From Corella eumyota (Eukaryota > Chordata > Ascidiacea > Phlebobranchia > Corellidae): a DNA stretch of 64,000 bases. Of the stretch, positions 12,809 through 23,338 are shown piece after piece; positions within the stretch are counted from its first letter, which is position 1, and the number at the start of each line of letters is the position of its first letter. The stretch lies in contig OY720099.1 in NCBI GenBank assembly GCA_963082875.1, forward strand, positions 1,302,001-1,366,000, given 5' to 3'. The notes below the pieces were generated by a model that was given only the letters and a program-made list of their open reading frames with translations, was not told where the DNA came from and did no database searches. A program made the translations under genes and the position numbers.

Positions 12809-15111
12809 TTATAATATATAACAGTGTGATTCTTTAGCTAATGATTGCTGTATGTAGCCTCTTTCTCCGTATTCGTAACGTAATCTATCAAGAATAAATC
12901 TAGCTACTAAATCTGCATCTTGCAAAGACTCAACAACTACATGCAAAATTCTGTCGTTGTTATGAAAAGTGCGAAACGAATCAAGCAGTAATTTATGGGA
13001 GGCTTTTTCCTTTCTTTCGTCCCATAAAACTTGAAAACATTTACTTTCTTTATCCTCTGACAGCGTTTCTGAGGTTATGAATTCAGAATTACAATCGTCT
13101 TTAATGTATTGGGTATTAGCAGCTGGCAGATGCCTTAACGGCAGAGCTTGCAAAGCTAATCTTAGTCCAACCTTGTCGAAAAATGCAGTAACACATGAAA
13201 CACCGTTAGCAAGATTGTCTTTTGAGAAGAAATTTGAGTTATTGTGTAGTTTGATATCTCCGTCCATCGTAATTATTACATCATATTTAAACTTGGATCT
13301 ACGACATAAAAGTAAATTTTAAAAGAATTTAAATCTTTATTTTAGGCAAAAATTAAATGAAAAAATCCTTTATCTTATAAGATAATTGTAAACCTTCTTA
13401 TTAATCAGTAAACAATTTTGTGTTACATTTCGATAAATCCGTCCACCCGAATTTGCAAAAAGTTTCTGGTAGTAACATAGGGTTCACTAGTTTTCATTAT
13501 ACTTCGATCACAAGCTACTAGGTGTGTTAAAACTCCGTTCATCTTTAAAGTTGTAGCCATTATTGCCAATGCACCTTCGTCTACCCCGGTTTGGATTAGA
13601 ATACCTACATGAGTATGAGGAATTCGGCTGCAAAACATAGATAATGATTTTAATTCTAAATTATAAATGTTAAAAAAAAAACAATTTTCAATTAATACAA
13701 TCAATTTTTATACTGTTAAAGTAAAAAAATTGTATTCTTTTAAAATAGTTTACAGATAAATTTTTTTAGCAATTTTTTTCTACTTTTTTAGCTTGTAAAC
13801 CAAGTACTTATTACTTTTAAAACATAATCAAATAATAAACAATTGGTTTTACTTATCAAGACAATTTAATAAAAGCTTAACTATGATTAGACTGTTTTCA
13901 GATTAAAAAAAAACATATTTTAAAGCTAACGTTAGTTTGCATAAGTTATTATAACTAGATTTTATTTTTAATCACCTTTTGCCTAACCGAAAAAGTGAAA
14001 ACCATTTTCCAATCAGTCTATCATAAACATGTTGAAACGATTTCCATAAAATTTGTCTGGCTTTAGTAGAAGTGCCATAACCTTTGTTGAAATGTTCAGT
14101 ATTCCGAGCTATACCTCGATATATTGCGTTCTCTATAATAGAAAAATACCCCTTCCAGGAAATAGAAAAAAGATGAAGTTTGGAAAAGACTTCAAACAAT
14201 CGCGCCAAAAAATGAATATTTGTGTTTTTCATAAACGCGAATTTGTCCTCAGAATTCTCCATTTTAAAATTGTAATTTTGGCCTTTTGATTTTAGAATAT
14301 TAAATGCAACTTGCTTGCAAGCATGAACTGTATTCCCAATATCGTATTTTGATGTAGAGGAACAAAAAACAAGACCGACATTGGTATTAAGTTTATCCTC
14401 GGTAAAGTAGATTGTATCAGAGGCTAGATTTTGTATAAACCAAGTTAGTATTCCCAAACCACGTGGCAGGAGACTCCATTTTTGAAATAAACTGCATGAT
14501 AAACCAGCCACAATGACGTAACAATCATGTTTATTTGATGTCAACAAAAGCCGACTTTCTTCGGGAAATTTAAGAGGTTTTAGTTTGTAAGCTGGGTGTG
14601 AAAAAAGCCTTTTAATAAATCCGGAAAGCGCCTCATGCTGTGCCAACCTTTCTATACTAACATAATCGCCATCTGGTAGAAGAATTAAGTCGAATGGAAC
14701 ACTGTGAAAATATGTTAAATTCCTTTAACTTAAGTGACCTTTTTTATGCAAGAAATGTAAAAAAAATATCATGAAAAATTGGTGTAATTTAATTAATATC
14801 AGACTGGCCAATTAACAATTATCATAATTACAAAACCTGTCGTCGTGAGTTGAAAAAGCTCGTGTTAAACTACAATCAGGTTTTATAGTAAGTCCATTCC
14901 TTAAAGTAACTCCAGACCAGCCTACAAAAAAACAATTAAAAATCAGTTTTCTGTTTTGTTTAAAACTTGATAAAAAGTTGAACTTACCATCAGCCGAAGC
15001 TATCGTCACTCGAAATCCACTTCTTCTTAAAATACAAGAAGAGACGATGACGTCAATCTCGTTACTGCCTGTTGCTATGGCAATTAAAGCGTTTGAAATA
15101 TTTAATTTCAT
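12809..15111 (-). CDS. Protein with two tandem DJ-1/PfpI-like domains
   Basis: Five exons (15111-14988, 14921-14837, 14701-13976, 13627-13427, 13298-12809) give 541 residues in frame. Domain 1 (about residues 5-215) starts NALIAIATGSNEID, aligning with DJ-1 ALVILAKGAEEME. It continues RRSGFRVTIASADG and FDLILLPDGD (DJ-1 YDVVVLPGGN). Domain 2 (from about residue 315) starts HVGILIQTGVDEGA and has YDVIITMDGD. DJ-1 family members are redox-sensing hydrolase/glyoxalase-like proteins with a nucleophilic Cys at the elbow (human Cys106, AAICAG). In domain 1 that site reads VIVAG, so Cys appears replaced by Val. Domain 2 keeps no recognisable ICAG elbow. The acidic residue near the site (Glu18 in DJ-1) seems kept in both. 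A roughly 100-residue linker separates the domains. I infer a pseudoenzyme or binding protein. Family assignment is by eye on a divergent sequence. Confidence 0.65.
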
Positions 15112-18100
15112 TTTGAAATAAATTATTTTTAATTTTTTTCACTTAAATTCGTGTTTTAAAAATGCTTCTTATTACGTAACAGGTAAATATAAATATTTTA
15201 AAATCAAAATTTTACTCTTTATCACAACCTAGCGGTTTCAAATATTTTTTTAAATTCATTATTAAAAAATTTAAACAAATTCTAAATTTGTTAAAAAAAC
15301 AATTTAAATTTGCATTTTTTTATAATAATTTTTTTATTTAATTTAAAGTATTGGGGCTCTACCTAATTAGTCTAATTAATAATTTTGTTTAATTTAATCT
15401 TTAAAAGGCGACAAACAAAATTCGCAATTTTTTTATTTGATCAGTTGTTCGTTAAGTCAATTTGTAATTAATTTCACTAATTTTATTAGCGTTAATTAAC
15501 ACAATTACAATTTGTATATCACAAGCATGTAAATAATTCACATTTTGTGCTAGAAAAATTAGATTTCAGTCAAGCAAAAATGAGTCAGTAAAAAAGTTTA
15601 AAAAATGTAAAATATTTAGGAAATAGCTGAACGTTTGCGATCAATAAAAGCTTAGCAAGTCAAATATTTTGGTGAAAGAACCTAAATTATTAATGTGGAA
15701 GTTTTAATGTAAATTATATTAAATTTAAAAATTCCAAATCAAAAAAGGTAACATTTAAGCAAAGAGCAGTTCGCTAATTTAAAACCAGTTTAAAAAATTC
15801 CTTGAACAAATATTGTTGCTGGATGTTATAACATGATTTTAAGTTGAAAATGACGTAATAAAAAACGTTAAACCGCATTAAACAAAGAAACAAAACCGGT
15901 TTAAGTCGATAATTCAAAATAAGCTCACTCAAAATTTCAATTCAAGGACTTTTGAGCTTTTAAACCTTTATCAAATACATGTTATTAAACGTTTTATTTA
16001 AAAACAAGTTATCTTCTTTTTTCTCTTGCGGTAAAGCGCTACATTATCATATATATACGAGTATTATTATTTTATACAATTTTTAAATTATTTTTAATAT
16101 AAAATTTAACTTTTGTTTTAACTGTATTTTATTACCCTTAACAAACACGTGTTCTTGTTTAAAACATGTGTCATTTAATACTTCAATGACATACTCTAGA
16201 TTCCACAATAATATTTACATACTCAGTATTCTAGAAGCAGATATAGAGATATGAGTATCAGATAAGTAATTACATATAGATAAGATATATGTTGATCGCA
16301 GTGTATTTAGTATATACACCAAGGCTAATAAAAATGTAATCAATTATTTGGTTTGCTGTTAAAAAATTGAGATTTTACGATGCTTGCTTGTTAGTTTAAC
16401 CAAATCGGAGATTTCAATCAATACATGACGTCATCAAAATCAACTTAAAAAGATGACGTCATTAGTGAAATTAAGTTTAAACGAAGATTAAGTTACTGCG
16501 TTACTTTATATCGGGTTTTAACCGCAGTCTGGGTCGAATTACAGCGAAATCTTTTAAGTTTTGAGGACATTTAATACCACTTTGAAAGTTAAGTTATTTT
16601 TGTTTACAGAACTGAAGTTATTTTAACTTAAAACGGTACCAGAAACGATGTTATTTTTTAGAAGTTTTCGAGTTTTAAAGCTATATTAGGACATCTAGAC
16701 TTTAAATTTCAAAGAAGTTTCTGGTCCTTATAAGATGCTGTAGAAAACAATGTTATTTTTTAAAGTAATATCTTATATTGATGTAGATAAAGCTTATATG
16801 GTAGCAAGTTAACGAATTGTAAATACCGCAAGGTCATTAATATTTCAAACCGTTGCACTTTGAGACTGGGTTTGGGTTTTAACAAAAGTTTTAGATGTGA
16901 AATCGGCCATCCCACATCGAGAATAAATCGAACCCAAAAATTGTATTTAGTAAAGGTAAATCGATTTGAAAACGGGTGACCTACTGGCCTGCGCAAATAA
17001 AGATTTCTTTTGTGCTTTCGCAGTTGGAAAGCTTCGATACTTAAAGGTTCAGAGTTGGGTCATATTAAAAAAATCTGCTAAATTTAAACAGTATACATAG
17101 TTAATTTTTTTCCTAATTTAAAGTCAAGGTTTTACTAAGTAACATTAATAGTGGGATACAGCAAACCAATGTAAGTTTCGAATAGCATTTTTTGAATCTA
17201 CAAATTTTATCGAATTTCAGTTAATATAACTTGAAAAAAACGGTAAAGTGGGCAATTAAAAATACTTTACTCTTGTACACCTTTGATGAGATATGACTAA
17301 CCACTTAAAAAGAACTATCAAAGCATTTCTGTTTGTTTATAAGTTGGTCATCGAATACAAAAATAGTGATCAGAAGCCCTTTGTGAGAAAGTGTCCATAT
17401 AAAAAAAGGTTGTATTGTTAGCAATTGGGTCGTAGCGCAGCTAGTTCCTGGGCGGTCATTACTTATATAAACACGATAGCGGTTTTATATAAACAGTTAG
17501 TTTTGGATAAAATATGGGATCCAAACTTAGGAAACCAACTGAAGTCTTAAACCCAGCACATTTTGTCAAGGTCGTGGACTGGTACTTCTAGCCTTGCCAA
17601 AGTGCTCTTAAAAAACTTGAAAATTAGGAGTTTTGGTAAGTTTTAGTAAAACAAAAATAGGGGTTAAGTTGTTAGTCTAACTTTTAGGCAAAGTTAACAG
17701 AAATAACACGTTAAATTTTTAGTATAAATTATTTATTAAGTCGTACTAAACGTTTAAAAATAGTAGATACGTTTTAAATTTTTTCCCTTAGAATAATTTA
17801 TCATTTTAAACATAAGGCGTTGTTTTTTTTATAAATATTCTTGCATATTTGCAAAGATCAGATATTATAAATTACGTTATAATTAATTTAATATCAAAGT
17901 AGTTTTTTATATATAATGCATTAATATATCAAAGCTGAGAATAATAGGATTTGAAGATATTCCAAGTTATTGAAAACATAGATAAATTAAATAGGGATTT
18001 TGTAAAGAGATAAAGAAATTGCCTTTTTTGTTTTTCTCTATAGAAATAAAAGATTCACATCAACAACCTTTTGTTAAGGAGATCACGTATAACTCGATCA

Positions 18101-18816
18101 CGATTGTGGTTTTGGAAAATTTTAAGTTTACGTTCCTGCAGACTGTATTCAATATAGGTCTACAGGAAATTTAAAGCAAAATTTGAAATGGAAATCGATA
18201 AGAAAAAAGGGTCAGACCCTACAAGGGAACGCAGACAAAATACAAGGACTTAAAGTGTAAATATGTAGTTAGAAAACAGCTATGTTTACCTCGCTAAGTG
18301 CTTGATAACAGTGCCGGCAAATGACATGCAATCTCAGGCTGCAAAAATTGCTGGTAATAGCAAGATAACATAGGATAAATAACAGACTAGTACGCCATAA
18401 TATCCTTTGTCAAAAATGGAATGATCATTATTTGATGAACAGTTGTGATACAACATGTAATAATCCTATCTACTGCATGACTGAACAAAGTTATTTTAAT
18501 AAAGTTAGAAGTACTTATGCAGTCTGTTTCAAAACGGATTACTTTTAATTATTTCTGTAAACAGTCGGGAAATAATTAAGTCCGGATATTCAGCTTTTTG
18601 TTAAATGTTTGCTTTTAGGATCAGACAGTTTGACGGTGAAATGTATTCAATTTAGAAAGAAAACGAATTAAGTATTTGTGATATATGACCATCTAAAAGT
18701 TGTGTTAGTCTAAAATCGATTTTTGCTGCTAAATTTTAAATGTAATTACAATACTTTTATTAAATCAATATTTTGTATTTTTAGAAAAACTTAAGACTAT
18801 TGATTAAACTAATAAG
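15112..18816. other. Gene-free 3.7 kb spacer
   Basis: Lies between the divergently transcribed DJ-1-like and GPR37-like genes, so it should hold both promoters. Two TGACGTCA palindromes lie 28 bp apart at 16426-16433 and 16454-16461. A tRNA A-box match (TAGCGCAGCTAG, 17433-17444) without a B box suggests a decayed SINE. No coding exon recognised. Confidence 0.5.
16426..16461. promoter_or_regulatory. Pair of palindromic CRE (TGACGTCA) sites
   Basis: Two ATGACGTCAT palindromes 28 bp apart (16426-16433 and 16454-16461) lie upstream of both the DJ-1-like and GPR37-like genes. TGACGTCA is the classical CREB/ATF binding site. Use in vivo is inferred only. Confidence 0.4.
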
Positions 18817-21800
18817 ATGGAAGAAAACAGTCCTGAAAATGGAGTTTACGTTTTTTCACCTTTCGACCATGATACAGTTGATAAAAATACACAAATTACT
18901 GCCCTAACCATGGTCTCAGTTTATTGTTTAATAATGTTTAGTGGAATAATCGGCCATTGCTGTTTTTTATGCTTTTTAACGCTAAGCAAAAGGTAAATAT
19001 TACAATTTTTAAAATTTAAAAATAAGTTTATAAATTGTCAAATTAATCAATTGAGAGATAATGTTATGAAGTCGTTCGTCTAAATTTAGGTCAAGCCTCG
19101 AAAAATATTGATTTAAAAATATGAAAACAAATCAATATATTGCATTGGCTAGTTATAGTTTGTGATAAATAAACCAACGATATTATGCCAATTTAAGGCT
19201 ATCACAATTTAAACTTGCACAACTTAAAACTGGATTAAGCTAAAATATTAAGTTTTTTTCATAAGTTTTTGTAAGTTTTTCGTTTTTGTGTTATCTTTCC
19301 ATCGGGCGTTCTAGCTTATCATGTTACTCCGCATACGTAATCCTGGCCAACCTAGCGGTAACCCACCTGCTTTATCTCATCACGTGCCTTCCAGCGACCG
19401 CTTATACGTCATCAATGGAACTTGTGACGTCGGAATGGATGTTTGGAGATATATCATGTAGACTTGTGCCATTTTTACAGGTATTTTTTTAGTTTTATTT
19501 TAACAAAATTTTATGATTTTAAATGTTCCAAATTTGGACATCTTGAGATTGTGCGCGGTCATTGAAAATTTTGTATTTTAAATCGTAAATACGACCGTTT
19601 TAAACTGGGTATAAGTCGAAATTAAAAATTAATGCTTTGACCTTTACAACAATGGTAAAATTTGTTATTTATGATTGATTTAAACCTGTCAGAATCGTCT
19701 GTAACACACACATAGCATCTGTCTGTGGAGCTCTATTCCCTAGACAGCCGCAATTAACCAGCAGTTGAACAAATAATTTCCGAGATTTTCGGGTCGTGTG
19801 TTTTGTTTAATTGCCGCCGAGAACAATAATGAGCTTAAAATAAAAGGGGGGAGTTTAGTTGCCAACTATTAGAGCTCTTTTGTCGTTAGTATTTTTAAAT
19901 AAAACACCCGTTAATAGAAAGTTTGTCGCTGTATTTGCAACAAAATAAAGGGATTTCGAACCGCAAAAGCACTTTGCTTTATACTGGGGTCGCAACGGAC
20001 CACGAAGATTGAACAAAAAGAAATTTGCTGCGCTCGGTTTCAGATAAAAGATTTAATTAGGCCATCGTTGATTCGATATTAGGTTTCAGTCCGGGCCAAA
20101 TGTTGAACAACAGCAGAGTGTGATATTTACGATTTGTGTACGAATTCCAAAGCTTGGTAACATGGTTGTTATACCACAACATTTGCTTGTTAGTACATCC
20201 AAAAACAATGTAGCCAGCTAACAAAACGAATTGTTGCATAAATTGTAAATTCATTTTTAAAAATGGTTTAAATTAACGCTGTATTGGGTATATTTGAAAA
20301 GTTTGTTTTAAAATGTATTTCTTAATATTCACCGACCATAAAAAACAGCATTTTAAAAACATTCTTAATTAAGGTTTTAGTATATTGATAGGCTTATACA
20401 TTCCAATGGAATTTAAACAATTGTTACAATTAAAATTCCCTCTGTATTTGATACATATGTTTATGTATAGTTCAATTACCTATTATAAGTTAATTTATAA
20501 AACAACATTGGTTCCTTTGTATTAGCTCTATACCCACGCTTATTACTATATAGAAATTACGTCAGCTATTTTGATAAAGTATACCATAAACAGTTATTGT
20601 ATACTTAATATGTAATTTAATGCTAAAAAATGCGAAAATTTTAACGCACTTAAGGCAAAATTCCAAACATTTTTTCGTTAAAAGTTTTCGATAAATATAT
20701 TAGTCTAAATAATTCACGGTCGATGAGTTTTTAAAGCGAGTTTTCGATTTTATTTTTATTTCCTTAAAAGCCAAAAAGGAATTTAAATGTCGTGGTCGTA
20801 TAATGTCAAAACCCTTTCACTTTAAAAAAAAATTTTCACAGATCATTGACAATAAAATGAAACAAAACTTTCCAAAAAATTGACTTTTAAATTTCTTGCT
20901 TAAAAAAAACTTAAAGTTCAGTTAATATTTATTATTACAAAACACTTTTTGTTTACTATTTCAGCTGTTAAAATAACCAAAATTAGCTAAAACTATATAG
21001 TTGTTTAACGTAATTAGATTATTAAATATTTAGCTATAAACTACTCGAAGGAAACATAAATATAAATCGTTCCTATGACGTCAGCATATTACGTCATAAA
21101 AACATATTTCCTGCGCTATAGGAAATCTTAAAGGGCCAATTTCGTCCAAAATTTAAAATTACAAAATAACATTAAATATAACATAAAAACGGTTAAAGTT
21201 AAAAACCAAATTGCTATTAAAGTAAAATGAAGAAAAAATCGTGTGAATCTCTGTTTTAATTAGCAGAGAAAATGTTCGTGGACCATTAACTGTTAACCAA
21301 AGAATTTCAATTATTCGCAACATATTTGTTCACGGTATTGTGGGTTTATTAGCTATATAATCGCTGTAGCGGAACTAACATGATTTCCAAGTGCGAAAGG
21401 CGAATTAAAGGGCCATACTGGGTTGTTGGGATTAAAACTGGGTCGAAATATGTGAAACCAAATTAGTAACGGATTTAAATATTTATTAAAAGTTATTCTT
21501 TTTTTTTTTAGTTAACTTTTCTGGGTGTGACGTCATTAAGCTTATGTGCGCTTGCCATCGATCGCTTTCGAAGCGCGGGTCACGTGACCAAAGGTTACGA
21601 GGTCGCGGGAGATTCGTGCGGACACGGAGCATGCAAAGTCCTCATTCTTTGGATCATCGCCCTTCTTCTCGCCTGTCCCGAGCTGTTTCTTAGAGAAACT
21701 GTGGAAAAAGTTGCACCTGCTGGCGAATTTATACAACCGCTAGACGTCGTAGCTGAGCAACGTGTTTTAACTCCGGGCCAGTACAGCGAGTATCTTGACT

Positions 21801-22900
21801 TAAACATTTTAACCAGGAACAGACGATTAACCAAATTACCCAATCTTAAACCTGTAAGAGTGGAGGCAGTTGAAGACCTCACCAACCAAACTAACATCTT
21901 AGTTCGTTACCAGACTTGCCAAGTTGGTATGACGTCACTCGAGGGCCACTTGCCTTCATTTTTGACGATATTTTTGAAGAACTATTTCGCTTATAAGCAT
22001 TGGTGGTTTCTCGGGTTTTATTTCTTGTTGCCGATATTTTTTTCGTTGTTGTTTTCTGTTTTAATCGCGATCCGATTGCGGAACTCGGTAAAGAGTTACA
22101 GGAACACTTCGACCACCACCGCGGGATGTAATGGCAATTATTACGTCACAAACGGAATTGAAGGAGGCGGAACGATGATGAGTCAAAGAACAAATGACGT
22201 GGAACATATAGGCTCTGTGACGTACCCCAGCGACAGTTTGTTAAGTAACAGAACGAATCATCAAAACTCGATCCAACGGAGTCAAAATGGATTTTCATTG
22301 GATCGGAATATGTCACAGTCAGCTTATGCTCAATACCAGTCCAGACTTTCTCCTTTACTTTCCAACGAAAACCTCACTGACATAAGCCCAGTTGTGGTTC
22401 TCTCTAACGGAAGTTTACGCACCATTGCGTCATCACATCGACCCACCCCTGAAACCTCCCCCCAATCACCTTTCACCCCCTCCCTTGCCTGCGCATCAGG
22501 GGTGTCAGTCTTGTCCCTTGCGTGGTCCAACGCCCAGGGCGGCACCCTCGGTAACACCTCCCTTCCTCCACATGGAAGAAGACGATGTAGCGTCCGAAGG
22601 AAGAGCAGTAGAGCAGTGAAACAAACTTTATGCAACGCATCACGAGAGCGAGCCTTAAACTACGTTCTAGTCACCATTGTATTGGCTTACACCATTACGC
22701 AGCTACCTTCTTGTATAAGTGACATCCTACAGCAAGAAACCAACCTATTTGCTATGTTGAGTGCCCGCTACGTGTCGCTTATAATCGATTTATGTCGTTA
22801 TTTTTCAACACTTACTTTTGCCATCAACCCAATTGTTTTGTTCTTTTGTTTTAAAGCTTACCGCAGGTTCTTAGTTGACCGATGTTGTTCTTGTTGTTGA
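18817..22900 (+). CDS. GPR37/GPR37L1-like orphan class A GPCR
   Basis: Three exons (18817-18992, 19276-19480, 21512-22900) give 589 residues in frame. TM1 is in exon 1. Exon 2 carries TM2 (VILANLAVTHLLYLITCLPA) and the TM3 cysteine (GDISCRLVPF). Exon 3 begins LTFLGVTSLSLCALAIDRFR, closely matching the GPR37L1 stretch AVTSFTLCALSIDRFR, so the DRY motif is DRF. ECL2 supplies Cys in YQTCQVG. TM5 starts WWFLGFYFLLPIFF (GPR37 WWYFGCYFCLP). TM7 is FAINPIVLFFCFKAYRRF and the protein ends in a cysteine cluster, RCCSCC, as in GPR37. Vertebrate GPR37s are neural receptors proposed to bind prosaposin-derived peptides. The N-terminus here is short and lacks the long ectodomain of vertebrate GPR37. The third intracellular loop is expanded to about 190 residues, rich in Ser, Asn and Pro. 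An endothelin-type relative is less likely. Confidence 0.75.
19481..21511 (+). other. 2 kb intron of the GPR37-like gene
   Basis: AT-rich intron at the TM3 boundary, after Leu-Gln of VPFLQ. It contains a TGACGTCA site (21076-21083) next to an ATTACGTCAT near-match. No exon or repeat family member was recognised. Confidence 0.5.
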
Positions 22901-22923
22901 GTTTTATATGTTATACGATCGCC

Positions 22924-22929
22924 AATAAA
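22924..22929 (+). terminator. AATAAA polyadenylation signal, GPR37-like gene
   Basis: A canonical AATAAA lies 24 nt after the stop codon. It may be used for a very short 3' UTR, which would fit the convergent gene close by. Confidence 0.45.
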
Positions 22930-23138
22930 TACATGACCTTGCCATATCACTGAATTGTGTTTAAATTATACAAAGGATACAAAAGAAATATTGACGACAA
23001 TTAGAACCAAACCCAAAGCCTTGGATCGAAGAATGAACCTTATAATAGCTCATTATAGAAGGATGTTGTTTGTTTTAAACAAATAAAAAACAACCAACTA
23101 GTTTTAATAGAATTTCCAATTGTGCAAATATATTACAA

Positions 23139-23144
23139 TTTATT
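23139..23144 (-). terminator. Candidate polyadenylation signal of the ARM-like gene
   Basis: AATAAA on the minus strand, about 195 nt past the stop codon of the convergent 23339-27408 gene. With the signal at 22924, the two 3' ends face each other about 210 bp apart. Confidence 0.35.
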
Positions 23145-23338
23145 TACAGAATATGCGTAGATACAAAATTAAAAAATAGAATTGAAGTTCTGGGACGAAT
23201 AATTTAAAGTGCATCTTGAAGGTTAAGGGCAAATGCGGCTTCATATACAATGATGAATTGACATATAGTATTCCCAGGCAAAATAATAAAAATTTGTAAA
23301 AAAATACTAAACTAATAAATTACGAATGCTTAAACTAA

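Noticed and set aside
13972-14646. A stand-alone 224-residue gene ending at the stop after 13976
   Set aside because: A consensus donor lies right at the stop (AAAAG/GTGATT), the next exon joins in phase, upstream exons extend the DJ-1 fold, and the five-exon model closes exactly in frame.
16760-16996. 78-residue minus-strand frame in the 15-19 kb spacer
   Set aside because: No domain, no flanking splice signals that extend it, and composition like the surrounding spacer.
17421-17600. Possible tRNA gene (A-box match TAGCGCAGCTAG at 17433)
   Set aside because: No B box at the required distance and no cloverleaf can be drawn; more likely a decayed SINE head.
22330-22635. Minus-strand 101-residue and plus-strand 75-residue frames inside the GPR37-like gene
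   Set aside because: Both overlap the low-complexity third intracellular loop in other frames, with no independent support.
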